IMG/VR virus record: IMGVR_UViG_3300032288_001804
Span: 1 to 64,000 of that record
DNA from: a virus
Length of the DNA stretch: 64,000 bases
Direction: 5' to 3' (one strand)
Shown here: positions 21,729 through 31,000 of the stretch, in pieces
Layout: each line of letters begins with the position of its first letter
Numbering within the stretch: position 1 is the first letter of the stretch
The notes under the pieces: generated by a model
Told to the model about the DNA's origin: nothing
Seen by the model: the letters and a program-made list of their open reading frames with translations, nothing else
Databases searched by the model: none
Program-made: the position numbers and the translations under genes

Positions 21729-23726
21729 ATGTATATGAGACACTGGGTCATGGATTATGAAACCTTAACGAATTGTTTTGTTGCGGTATTCATACACTAT
21801 AAAGAAGAAGAGCAAAGAGTATTTACAATACATAAATCTAAGAATGATTTTTATGCTCTGTGGAATTTCCTACATACATGCAAAGAAGATAATGAATGGC
21901 ATGTATCATTTAATGGTTTAGCATTTGACTCCCAAATCACTGAGTATATCCTTAAGCAAGGAGAACAACTTATTGATTTACCTGGAGAAGAAATAGCTAA
22001 GGCTATCTATAGGAAAGCCCAAAATGTAATTGAACGTAGTAATAATAACGAGTTCTCGGAGTATCCCGAATGGAAGTTATCTATTCCACAAATTGATTTA
22101 TATAAACTAAATCACTGGGATAACAACGCTAAAAGATCTAGCCTCAAATGGATTGAGTATTCAATGGATTGGCATAACGTACAAGAGATGCCTATACATC
22201 ATACTACAGTTATTGAAACACAAGATCAAATAGATAGCATTATATCTTATTGTATTAACGACGTACTAGCAACTAAAAAGATCTTGCATATTAGCAAAGA
22301 GCAGATTGCTTTACGGAAGAGTCTTACTGAAGAGTATAATGTTAATTTATATAGCGCATCTGAGCCGAGAATTTCTAAAGAGCTATTTGCTTTATTCTTA
22401 TGTGAATCGCTTGGTATGAAAAAAGCTGAGCTTAAATCACTAAGAACAAGAAGAGGAACAATTGCTGTTAAAGATATCATATTAGATTATGTAAAGTTTA
22501 ACCGTAAGGAATTCCAAAATCTTCTTGAAAAGTTTAAAAGCCTTAATATTGATGCGAGCAATACCAAAGGTGCCTTCAAGTATACAATGACCCACAAAGG
22601 GGTTAAAACAGATTTTGGTTTTGGTGGTGTTCATGGTGCTACAAAAGCGGGTGTCTATAAAAGCCAGGATGGTATGATAATAATGACGTCTGACGTTACT
22701 AGTTTCTATCCTAATCTTGCTATCCGTAATAAGTGGTCGCCGGCACATTTACCAAAGAAGATTTTTTGTGATCAATATGAGTGGTTCTTTGAAGAAAGAA
22801 AGAAGATACCCAAGAAAGATCCAAAGAACTATGTATATAAGATTATTCTTAATAGTACTTATGGTTTAAGTAATGATGAGAATAGCTTCCTATATGATCC
22901 TGAGTTTACTATGCGCATTACTATGAATGGTCAATTAAGTTTGATGATGTTATATGAAATGTTGTCTGAGGGTATTCCAGGTAGTATTCCGATTATGCAA
23001 AATACAGATGGTCTTGAGATGATGATTCCTGAAACTTATAAAGGAAAATATTTAGAGATCTGCGAAGAGTGGGAAAAGATAACCCAACTTCAGCTAGAGC
23101 ATGATCAATATGATAAGCTAATACTTGGTGATGTAAATAATTATATTGCAGTCTTTAGTCCTAAAGAGGTATCTATAGAAGACTGGGAAGTGCTGAAGAA
23201 AAAGTATCCGCATTATGTTTTTAAACAGGATGGTGGAAAGTATTTCTATCAAGCTACTAAGTGTAAAGGTAGATTTGAGTTTACAGACCTAGCCTTACAT
23301 AAGAATAAAAGCTTCCTAGTAATACCAAAAGGTATTTATAATTATTTTGTACACGATGTTGTTCCTGAGCAGTATATAAAAACCAATAGAAACATATTTG
23401 ATTTCTGTGCGGGTGCCAAGATAAAAGGCGATTGGTATTTTATAGAAACATGCTTTAGGAATAATCAAAGGTATGATACTGAGTTACAGCATATTGTAAG
23501 ATACTATATATCTAATAGGGGTTGTAAGATAATCAAACATAACAAAATAGATAAGCGCCAAATCCAGCTTGAGTCTGGTAAGTGGATGCAAACTGTTTAT
23601 AATGTACATGAAGACAAACCTTGGAGCTCTTATGGTATTAATGAAGAATATTATCTTCAGAATATCTATAAAGAAATAGAGCACATTACAAAAGCAAAGC
23701 AAAATTCACAATTAAGTTTATTTTAA
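21729..23726 (+). CDS. Family B DNA polymerase with 3'-5' exonuclease
   Basis: The 665-aa protein has the exonuclease motifs MDYETLTN (Exo I, Asp 9 and Glu 11), FNGLAFDSQ (Exo II) and YCINDVLA (Exo III). The polymerase motifs are DVTSFYPN at about 322 (motif A), KIILNSTYG at about 371 (motif B) and NTDG at 425-428 (motif C, with Asn in place of the first Asp). The palm A-to-B spacing is short, consistent with a compact phage PolB. The last residues are QLSLF, the bacterial beta-clamp binding pentapeptide. It should replicate the phage genome. Confidence 0.92.
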   Translation: MYMRHWVMDYETLTNCFVAVFIHYKEEEQRVFTIHKSKNDFYALWNFLHTCKEDNEWHVSFNGLAFDSQITEYILKQGEQLIDLPGEEIAKAIYRKAQNVIERSNNNEFSEYPEWKLSIPQIDLYKLNHWDNNAKRSSLKWIEYSMDWHNVQEMPIHHTTVIETQDQIDSIISYCINDVLATKKILHISKEQIALRKSLTEEYNVNLYSASEPRISKELFALFLCESLGMKKAELKSLRTRRGTIAVKDIILDYVKFNRKEFQNLLEKFKSLNIDASNTKGAFKYTMTHKGVKTDFGFGGVHGATKAGVYKSQDGMIIMTSDVTSFYPNLAIRNKWSPAHLPKKIFCDQYEWFFEERKKIPKKDPKNYVYKIILNSTYGLSNDENSFLYDPEFTMRITMNGQLSLMMLYEMLSEGIPGSIPIMQNTDGLEMMIPETYKGKYLEICEEWEKITQLQLEHDQYDKLILGDVNNYIAVFSPKEVSIEDWEVLKKKYPHYVFKQDGGKYFYQATKCKGRFEFTDLALHKNKSFLVIPKGIYNYFVHDVVPEQYIKTNRNIFDFCAGAKIKGDWYFIETCFRNNQRYDTELQHIVRYYISNRGCKIIKHNKIDKRQIQLESGKWMQTVYNVHEDKPWSSYGINEEYYLQNIYKEIEHITKAKQNSQLSLF

Positions 23727-23727
23727 A

Positions 23728-24690
23728 ATGAGTAAAAGAATTCCAACGGGTATTACCCGAGAGTATTTGGAGTCTGTAGCCCTGCCTAACCACGGTGGGC
23801 GCTACACTCCTATTAGCCACAAGTCTATTATAGATAAAGTTCATGAAGAACTTACTGCTCGTGGCTTTAATGTAGAAACAGAATTATACCGTGCAAGTAT
23901 TGGCGGTAATGTTGCAAACGGGATGTATATCCTAGATCAAGGAACTGATCCCGATATGAAGATGATGTTTGTATGGGGTAACTCATATGATAAGTCTATG
24001 AGATTTAAGTGTGGTGTTGGGGTATATATACCAAAAACTGGTAACTATATCTTCGCCGGTAACATTTCTAGTTATGCTAGAAAACACACAGGTAAGGCTG
24101 ATGAGGAAGCTATTGCTATGATTCAGACTCAACTTAACCAAGCCAATGCTCACTATACTGAGTTACTTGCGTCAAGAGACATGCTTGTAAATCATAAGGC
24201 TACAGTACGTACATATTCTGAGTTAGTAGGACGTATGTTTATTGAGAAGAATTGTCTTAATAAAGAGCAGGCATCTGCAGTAAGAGACCGTATTGTAAAT
24301 GAAGTTGCACTATTGGACAACTTAGAGTGGGATAATGCATGGAACTTCTACAACTCTGTAGCTACATCTTTGCGTATGTCACACCCTAAGAATTGGTTTG
24401 AGGACCAGTCTACATGCCATGAACTTATCAATGGCTATTTTAATTTAGTGGAGCTAACAAAACTTGGTGAGGAATTAGAAGAGCGTATTTTACAAGATTC
24501 TGTACATGAGGATGTACAAGATATTGTACAAGAGCCTACTAATCAACTAAATATCTTTGATGTTATTGAGGAGGTAGAAGTAGCACCTAAATTAAGTTCT
24601 CCTACAGATGTTATTGTTGATGAAATTCCAGAAGAATTCTTTACCTTTGAAGAACCTGAAACAACAACATTTGAATTACCTGATCTATGA
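23728..24690 (+). CDS. Hypothetical protein with a QLNIF motif
   Basis: The 320-aa protein begins with a domain rich in glycine turns and aromatic strands (GNSYDKSMRFKCGVGVYI, YIFAGNISSYARKH), then a helical part, and an acidic disordered tail. The layout loosely resembles DUF932-type phage proteins, but I am not sure. NQLNIFDVI in the tail looks like a clamp-binding motif similar to the QLSLF end of the polymerase just upstream. The gene follows the polymerase stop by 1 base. Confidence 0.6.
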   Translation: MSKRIPTGITREYLESVALPNHGGRYTPISHKSIIDKVHEELTARGFNVETELYRASIGGNVANGMYILDQGTDPDMKMMFVWGNSYDKSMRFKCGVGVYIPKTGNYIFAGNISSYARKHTGKADEEAIAMIQTQLNQANAHYTELLASRDMLVNHKATVRTYSELVGRMFIEKNCLNKEQASAVRDRIVNEVALLDNLEWDNAWNFYNSVATSLRMSHPKNWFEDQSTCHELINGYFNLVELTKLGEELEERILQDSVHEDVQDIVQEPTNQLNIFDVIEEVEVAPKLSSPTDVIVDEIPEEFFTFEEPETTTFELPDL

Positions 24691-25208
24691 CAAGAGAAGA
24701 GTTTACTAAAAGAGTTGAAAAGCGTATTGATCTAGTGCGCCAGACTCTATTAACTAAGCATAAAGAGTACGCTAAAGACGATAATGTATTCAGAAACTTT
24801 GATGAAGCTGCGGGGGGATTTTCCCTCCACAGCACATCAGCTGAAGTTCTCTGGAGCTACATGACTAAGCACTTAGTTTCTATTAAAGATATAGTGTCTG
24901 ATAATGTACCTGTTGACAATGCTGTAGTATCTGAGAAGATTGGAGATGTAATAAACTATCTTATCTTACTAGAGGCTATGCTGAATGAGAAATGTGAAAG
25001 ACATTGTAAACTTAAAGAAGCATATGAAAAGCACAAGCTCTATAATAAATCATCTGTAGATAGATTATCAATGTGGACTAGTGACTATACTAAGAACACT
25101 GATATGCTTGGTCTTGTAAAGATGGCTAATGCTGACTTTATTAAAAAGAGTAGTGATTATGATATAGATAAAGTAAAGTATAATACTAACGGAGATAAAG
25201 GATATTGA
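24687..25208 (+). CDS. DUF1599-like nucleotide modification-associated protein
   Basis: The 173-aa protein has HKEYAKDDNVFRNFDEAAGG and then WSYMTKHLVSIKDIV and EKIGDVINYLILLEAML. This is the pattern of DUF1599-type proteins, an all-alpha fold linked to MazG-like pyrophosphatases and to phage base modification loci. The C-terminal 65 residues are extra and charged. It is followed directly by a MazG-like gene, so both may clean or shift the nucleotide pool. Confidence 0.65.
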   Translation: MTREEFTKRVEKRIDLVRQTLLTKHKEYAKDDNVFRNFDEAAGGFSLHSTSAEVLWSYMTKHLVSIKDIVSDNVPVDNAVVSEKIGDVINYLILLEAMLNEKCERHCKLKEAYEKHKLYNKSSVDRLSMWTSDYTKNTDMLGLVKMANADFIKKSSDYDIDKVKYNTNGDKGY

Positions 25209-25591
25209 TGAAGAAGTTTATAGATATGGTAGCGGAGTTCCATACCGCGTTTAACATGCCTGACCCACAAGATTACAAACAACTAACACAAGAACAATAT
25301 GAGTTACGTCACAGGCTCTTGGAAGAAGAGAACAACGAGTACCTTGAAGCTTGTGGTGCTGATGACTTGGTGGGGATTGCTGATGCTTTGGGTGACCAGT
25401 TATATATTATTTACGGGACTATTCTTAAGCATGGCTTACAAGATAGGATTGAAGAAGTCTTTACAGAGATCCACAGATCTAACATGAGTAAGCTAGATGA
25501 AAAAGGAAATCCCATCCTCAGAGAAGATGGGAAGATCCTTAAAGGTGAGAATTACTTCAAGCCTGATATCAAGAAAATACTAGGGGTCTAA
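25208..25591 (+). CDS. MazG-like nucleotide pyrophosphohydrolase
   Basis: The start is ATG 25208, which overlaps the preceding TGA (a TTG start 3 bases earlier is less likely). The 127-aa protein has the EExxE and DxxD metal motifs of the all-alpha NTP-PPase family: RLLEEENNEYLEA and IADALGDQLYIIYGT. It then has IHRSNMSKLDEKGNP and GENYFKPD, typical of the phage HisE/MazG subgroup. It hydrolyses nucleoside triphosphates, such as non-canonical ones, to monophosphates. It is the last rightward gene. Confidence 0.85.
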   Translation: MKKFIDMVAEFHTAFNMPDPQDYKQLTQEQYELRHRLLEEENNEYLEACGADDLVGIADALGDQLYIIYGTILKHGLQDRIEEVFTEIHRSNMSKLDEKGNPILREDGKILKGENYFKPDIKKILGV

Positions 25592-25731
25592 CGACCTTGT
25601 CCTCTGTAAGCTTTCTTGTAGTTCTTACTAGACTTTAATCGACTAGTTTTAGTTTTTGCTATTACTCCAGGGCGACTAACCTTAGTTGCTCTTGGAGCAT
25701 AGCTGTTCTTTGCGTTTACTACTTTTGCCAT
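25588..25731 (-). CDS. Small basic phage protein
   Basis: This 47-aa ORF (ATG 25731, stop CTA 25588-25590) begins MAKVVNAKNSYAPRAT and ends in a Lys/Arg/Gly tail (YKKAYRGQGR). Proteins with this shape recur in crAss-like phages and are probably virion or nucleic-acid-binding components. Its stop overlaps the stop of the convergent MazG gene, and its start overlaps the stop of the upstream gene by 1 base. Confidence 0.65.
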   Translation of the reverse strand: MAKVVNAKNSYAPRATKVSRPGVIAKTKTSRLKSSKNYKKAYRGQGR

Positions 25732-26126
25732 TACTTTTTACCTTTAAGAAGTTTTGCTTTTTCTAGTCTATCTACTTGGTCAAGAGCTGTAATTGATCCA
25801 CCTTTTTTTTGCAAGTATTTAGGTTTTTCAAGTACATCACTTGGTGCTGTAGCTCTTTTAAATTTAGAAGCATTTTCGCCTTTTTTTGCAGCAAGTCTAA
25901 TAGCTTCTTGAACATTAGGATTATACTTGCTATCTTTATCTTTTCTATTTAAATAGTTGATGCTGTCTGCATTTAGCATATCTATCTTCATTTGATCTAT
26001 TGCAGCACGATAGCCCGCCTTACTAGTTGGTCGTTCTGGTGTATTTTTTTTTATACCAGCCATTACATTTCTAGCTTTTTCTACAGTACTCTGAGTTTGG
26101 TACTTTTTAATAGGTTTTTTTGCCAT
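25731..26126 (-). CDS. Hypothetical basic protein with a KKGG motif
   Basis: The 131-aa protein is very lysine-rich and helical, with LQKKGGSITALDQVDRLEKAK at its end. The KKGG pattern is shared with the 53-aa neighbour and with the large virion proteins further upstream, suggesting a virion role. No domain is recognised. Confidence 0.6.
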   Translation of the reverse strand: MAKKPIKKYQTQSTVEKARNVMAGIKKNTPERPTSKAGYRAAIDQMKIDMLNADSINYLNRKDKDSKYNPNVQEAIRLAAKKGENASKFKRATAPSDVLEKPKYLQKKGGSITALDQVDRLEKAKLLKGKK

Positions 26127-26137
26127 TAGTTTAATTT

Positions 26138-26284
26138 TTAAGATCCACAGTATAAACAGCCGTCATCTGCGTCTTCGCTTTCGCCGGCTAATATTTTTTT
26201 ACATTCAGCATCCACTTGTTCCTCAGACCATTGGGGATGAAATGCTTTTACTTGAGCTCTAAGAAATTGATAGTTATTATCCAT
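26138..26284 (-). CDS. Small hypothetical protein
   Basis: This 48-aa ORF begins MDNNYQFLRAQVKAF and ends DDGCLYCGS, with CxxC and one other cysteine that could hold a metal or form a disulfide. It lies 11 bases from the KKGG gene and 1 base from the next. The short spacing supports coding. Confidence 0.55.
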   Translation of the reverse strand: MDNNYQFLRAQVKAFHPQWSEEQVDAECKKILAGESEDADDGCLYCGS

Positions 26285-26285
26285 C

Positions 26286-26447
26286 TTACTTCTTACCCAT
26301 TTTCTTCATAGTCATTTTAGGCTTGCTACCACCTTTTTTCATGACACTTGCTACTTTAGTAGTGCCACCTTTTTTGTAACCAGCTGCTTGTCCGGCTCCG
26401 CCGCTACGTGGATTACGTCCCATCGGCATGTAATTGTTTGTTGCCAT
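26286..26447 (-). CDS. Small Gly-Gly-Lys motif protein
   Basis: This 53-aa ORF begins MATNNYMPMGRNPRSGG and contains KKGGTTKV and KKGGSKPKM, followed by a Met/Lys-rich tail. It is likely an internal or decorating virion component that shares the GG motif with larger proteins. No family is recognised. Confidence 0.6.
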   Translation of the reverse strand: MATNNYMPMGRNPRSGGAGQAAGYKKGGTTKVASVMKKGGSKPKMTMKKMGKK

Positions 26448-26458
26448 TGTATTATAGT

Positions 26459-26914
26459 TTAATGTGTTATCGTATATATAAGACTACCAAATAAAAATAC
26501 GCCAATTCCTCCGAATATCCAATTATTTTTTCTGGCTATATGGAGTTTATCTTGGGTATCAGCTAGTGAATCCCTTGATGCTTCTAGGCTTACATGTAAA
26601 GCAGAGTTTTTATTGACGCACTCTGTTGTTCTTTCATTCGCCAAAGAGACTTGTTCACCAGCCTTCTTGATCTCGTACTCCTTATCAAGGATCCTGAGAT
26701 TAAGTGTGGTAATGATTTCATCTTTACGTAAGAGGCTAGCTTTGACATAGTCATAGTCCACAACAATCTTGAGGAGTTGTTCCTCTTGTTTATCTGTAAA
26801 GAAGATCCCTTTGGTACCATCCCAGTTAATTCTTTGGGGTGTAAGTTGCCCATAAGTGGTCCCGTTGCTTATCATCAGCAGTAGGGATAATAGCAATAGT
26901 TTTATCGCGTTCAT
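26459..26914 (-). CDS. Spanin-like membrane protein (putative partner)
   Basis: The 151-aa protein has an N-terminal signal sequence (KLLLLSLLLMISNGTTYGQ), a long coiled-coil region, and a C-terminal membrane segment (WIFGGIGVFLFGSLIYTI). No lipobox Cys is seen. It overlaps the upstream protein by 89 bases, as in Rz/Rz1-type spanin pairs. It probably helps fuse or disrupt membranes at the end of lysis. Confidence 0.5.
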   Translation of the reverse strand: MNAIKLLLLSLLLMISNGTTYGQLTPQRINWDGTKGIFFTDKQEEQLLKIVVDYDYVKASLLRKDEIITTLNLRILDKEYEIKKAGEQVSLANERTTECVNKNSALHVSLEASRDSLADTQDKLHIARKNNWIFGGIGVFLFGSLIYTITH

Positions 26915-27191
26915 CTTTATCTTGTTTATCTTGTTGATTAATTACGTTAATCTGGTTAATTCTCTGAAGATCTACAATCTTTAAGCTGTCTTGTACAAGC
27001 TTAAACTTTAGAGAGTCTATCTCCATAGCATGTTTGGTATCTTTAGCAAAGGCTTTAGATTTTAAATCCTCTATCTTAGCCTCTTTAACTTTTATTTTAT
27101 ATAAAAGTACAGCTATCCATATACCTATTGCTAGTATACCTGCAAATACTAATATCTCAATTAGTAGATTCTTCTGTTTCCGGTTTGGCAT
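26826..27191 (-). CDS. Spanin-like protein with N-terminal membrane anchor
   Basis: The 121-aa protein has one N-terminal membrane helix (ILVFAGILAIGIWIAVLLY) followed by a long charged coiled coil to the end. This is the layout of an inner-membrane spanin (Rz type). It starts 35 bases inside the holin-like gene and overlaps the next gene. Confidence 0.55.
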   Translation of the reverse strand: MPNRKQKNLLIEILVFAGILAIGIWIAVLLYKIKVKEAKIEDLKSKAFAKDTKHAMEIDSLKFKLVQDSLKIVDLQRINQINVINQQDKQDKDERDKTIAIIPTADDKQRDHLWATYTPKN

Positions 27192-27429
27192 TTTCTTCAG
27201 GTTTAGGTAAATTCATCTTTTGAGTAAATACTCCTTCAATCATGGTTCCTACAAATACCCCACCACCAATAAACATAATGGTGTTATACATGTACTCTGG
27301 AGTTTTGTACTCTGAGAATGTAGCTATCCACGCTAAGGCAGACCCTGTTAAGATACAATAAAGACCTACGAGTCTTTTAGAACTCTGGTCTCCGTCTTTG
27401 CTTAATATAGATAGTATCCACTTTTTCAT
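27157..27429 (-). CDS. Holin-like membrane protein
   Basis: The 90-aa protein has a basic start (MKKWILSILSKDG), two hydrophobic segments (about residues 20-36 and 50-67), and a charged tail rich in Glu and Lys. This is a usual layout for class II holins, which form holes in the inner membrane at lysis. It sits between the putative endolysin and the spanin-like genes, which supports the call. Confidence 0.55.
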   Translation of the reverse strand: MKKWILSILSKDGDQSSKRLVGLYCILTGSALAWIATFSEYKTPEYMYNTIMFIGGGVFVGTMIEGVFTQKMNLPKPEENAKPETEESTN

Positions 27430-27536
27430 TTGTCTGTCCTATACTTATAATATTTCCATCCTATATAGCAAGCTACATAAATTATTGCTGCTAAAGAAAA
27501 ATAGTACAATATTTTTTCTGCAAGTGTTTCTTCCAT
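27426..27536 (-). CDS. Very small membrane protein
   Basis: This 36-aa ORF has one membrane segment (LAAIIYVACYIGWKYY) and a short charged tail. Its stop overlaps the holin-like start by 4 bases (ATGA) and its start lies 1 base after the endolysin stop, so it is inside the lysis cassette. It may be an antiholin or second holin, but this cannot be shown. Confidence 0.5.
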   Translation of the reverse strand: MEETLAEKILYYFSLAAIIYVACYIGWKYYKYRTDK

Positions 27537-27537
27537 T

Positions 27538-28083
27538 TTAAAACTCTCTTAATAGGCTATAAGTAAACTCTTTTCTACCAGAAGCTTTACATACCGCAAG
27601 CATTGTGTTAAACTCGGTTGGATTATTAAGTACCTGGCATCCTGCGGACCACTTATCTATAAGTTTAGAGATAGCTGATGCATTAGCCCGATGTATGTTA
27701 ATACCAAATAAACCAGTTTGTTCTATTCCTTGTTCTTCTGCAGTGTCATCTTTGTCACCATCACGGTATACAGTTACAGGTTTACGTTGCACTAACGCTT
27801 CATACTTACCTTGGTGTAATCCTAATTGGTAAGCATCAATATATTGTCCGGGTTTCAATACTGCTGTACCTTTTGGATTTAGTAAGTTCTTTAACCAGTG
27901 AGTTCCAGGATTAGTTGTTCCTGAGAATACTTGCATCATTGGACCGTTTACTAAGTAAAAGGTATCATCAAACTTGTTCTTCTCATTAGCCTTAGATCTT
28001 ACACCAATAACGTGTAAGGTTGGCCATTGATAACCTAGTCTAGCAAATTCTGCTTCTAGTTCTTTGTAAGAATACTTTTTCAT
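27538..28083 (-). CDS. YkuD (L,D-transpeptidase)-like lysis enzyme
   Basis: The 181-aa protein ends with INIHRANASA then SAGCQV, with 14 residues between the His and the SAGC. This fits the HxnSxGC motif of the YkuD fold, in which the Cys is the nucleophile. Bacterial L,D-transpeptidases crosslink peptidoglycan; phage relatives act as cell wall hydrolases or modify it. Its place ahead of the membrane lysis proteins suggests it is the endolysin. No signal peptide is seen. Confidence 0.6.
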   Translation of the reverse strand: MKKYSYKELEAEFARLGYQWPTLHVIGVRSKANEKNKFDDTFYLVNGPMMQVFSGTTNPGTHWLKNLLNPKGTAVLKPGQYIDAYQLGLHQGKYEALVQRKPVTVYRDGDKDDTAEEQGIEQTGLFGINIHRANASAISKLIDKWSAGCQVLNNPTEFNTMLAVCKASGRKEFTYSLLREF

Positions 28084-31000
28084 TATTGTTCTGTTGCTAT
28101 GTTTTTACGTCTTGTTTCCATTGTTTTTTGTCTACCTGCAGGGTCTATAAACTGACCACTTAATCCAAAGAACTGACCAAGTGTTGAATACCATTTCGGA
28201 TCACCAGCTTTTTCCCAAGGATATACACCAGAGTCTTTTTGATAAATACCAGATCTATTATCAGTAATATCTGCTGCAATGTAGCTAACTAAGTTTATTG
28301 TACGGTTAACCGTAGGATTAAGCATAGCACCCGTTTTAAGGTTAAATATACTAGTAAGATTGCTAAGTCCATAACCTGGCCATGCTAACCAGTCTTCTTG
28401 GTCATGACCTACACGAGTTGTAATATACAAAGCTTGTAGTTCTAACCAATCTTTTGGTCTAAATACGGCAGATTCTTTTTCAATATCTCCATATAAGTCG
28501 CTTTCAACCTCAGCCCCTAAAATTGGTAAAGGACCGCTTCTTCTATAAAGCTTTTTCCAAGTATCAGGAGTTGGTAGTTGTTCTACAGTACCTTCTTTTT
28601 TACGCTCTTTAATTCTTCTTTTTAAATAGCTTTCAACATCTCCTGTTACAAGTAATCTTGCTTTAGCTTTTAAGTCAGCTTGTCTTTTCTTTTTAGCTTG
28701 TTCTTCTATAGCTTCTTCTTCATCATCATCTGGATTATAACCAAAAATTACAGATTTCATATAGCCAATAGCTATTAACATGCCTATCCATCTTACACTT
28801 TTCATCATATAGACACCCTCTTCTCTTGAAGGAGATGCTAATCCTGAACCATATGTTCTTACAGCTTTAGTAAGATAGTTAGCTACAGCACTAAAGAATC
28901 CCATATGGATGTCATCATTACCCCAATCATATCTTCCAACACCTTTACCAGCAAGTATATTACCTTTTACACCATAGTGATTTATCAACATCCTTGTAAG
29001 GTGTGTTTGAATAAATGATACTATTCTGTATAAAGCCCACTTCATTGCTTGTGGTTTATTAAATTCTCCAAATGCCCCGTTTATATTAGATATGACGGTT
29101 TGCATTCTACTTTTTACTTTTAAGAATTCTGGACCATTGATATCATATTTAGGGTCTACACCATCTTTTAATTTTATAAGACCATCTGGACCTTTTTCCC
29201 AAGCATTTAAATAATTTATATACTTAGTCTCACCATTTACAGTTTGCTTAACTTTTTGATAGTGCATCAATGCACCCATAGTTTGCATTGTTGCTAACAT
29301 TTCAAACCACTTACGTGTGTTAGTCATGAAGTTAAGTCTTACTACGTCACCTGCAAGATTTCTAGCAAGACCGTCATCTAAAGCTCTTTTTTGGTAATCT
29401 TCTCCAGGATCAAAAAGCTCAATAAGCTGACCTGTAACTGACTTAGGACCTGTTTTATAGATCTCTGCAGTCACAGTACTCATAGCTTTTACACCAAAAA
29501 CTTTTCCTGCTTGTAAACTAATTGGGTTAATATACTTAAATCCCCAGCCTTCAATTTTTAATTCCATTAAGGCATCATAGTAGTTTACAAGAGCGCTACT
29601 CGGGTCTAAAGCAAAGTATCCAAATGACGCTACTTTAGCCATTCCACCAAATAAATTATTTATTGCTACAGCACCGCCACCTTTTCCATATTTTTGACCT
29701 TCAAATTCCCTAGCGATAAGGTAATCTAACGCTTCATATCTAGGAGTTTCCTTAAAGAAGCCAACTACTTTTTCTTTTTTGGTCTTTTTATCTTGTTTCT
29801 CAGATGTAATTATTTCACCTAAGTTATCTAACTTATTCTTTTTATAAACTCTTTTTCCAGTTTCAGCATCCTTAACATAGTAGAATTCTTTCATAGCTTT
29901 AGCCATTGGAGATAATTCAACAAGCTTTTGATGCTTTTCTAAAGATGCCATATAACGCATTGTACTTTTTACAAAGTTTCTTGATACGTTATTCATTTCA
30001 ATATTAGACCTACCTTGAATAGGAATTTTTGAGTTTTGTTTAGCAAAGAAGCTTAGTGATTCTACTTCATAGTCTTCGGTAAAGTTTGCATCACCTTCTT
30101 CAAATGATCCAGCTCTTGGTGTGAAGAATCTTATTACATCCTCAAACCAGCGACTGAAAACCTTTGGTTTTTCTAAATTAGCTTTACCAGATATTTTTCT
30201 TTTTGTATTTCTTAATACATCCCCTATGTCCTCTGCAATATCTGTGGTATATCTAGGAAGCTCCAAATACATTTTAGTGCTGCGATCCTTGCCTTCTTGA
30301 ATACCTACATAAAATTCTTTATACTTTTCAAGAGCATCAAACATAGCCTTATTAGTTCTACGAAGTTCTAAATAACGCTTGTTTATAAATGGACTATCTG
30401 CAGGAGCACCTTGTGTTAAACGTTTAGGTAACCAATTACCTTTATTATCTTTGTTAGGTGGAATAATATTACCATTTGCATCTTGTGTGTTAGGTAATAT
30501 TTCTTCAGTTAAAAATTCTGGTTTAACATCAAACGTATAGTACTCTAAGTTAGGTACTGCTAATAGTGTTTCTTTTACAAGATTTCCTTTTTCATCTTTT
30601 TCTAAAGTTGCTGTAGGTATCTCAATACTTTCAAATAACTTATCATCTGCAGGCTGGCTATAGTTCCAAACTTGTAGTCTTTGCCAAGAATCTACCCAAC
30701 CACCTTTACCATCATAAATCTTTACTCGTATGTGATTTTTATCAAACCATGTTGCAAACTGTGCATTTTGAGATTTGATATTATCTACAACGTCATCTGC
30801 TAAAAAATAATCAGCATCGCTTTCACTTATATAGTTAACACCTAAATCATCAATAACAAATTGAGTATCGACAAGAGTTAGATAGTTATTATATATATCT
30901 AGGTAGTATGTATTAGCCTTTTTCTCACTAAGACTTCTTAATGTTTTATAAGCTGTTGCTAATGCTTTGTTCTCATCTTTAGTTAAACCATTGTAAGATT

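Noticed and set aside
25510-25530. Hairpin CCCATC/GATGGG in the MazG gene as a terminator
   Set aside because: It is inside the coding region and no T tract follows.
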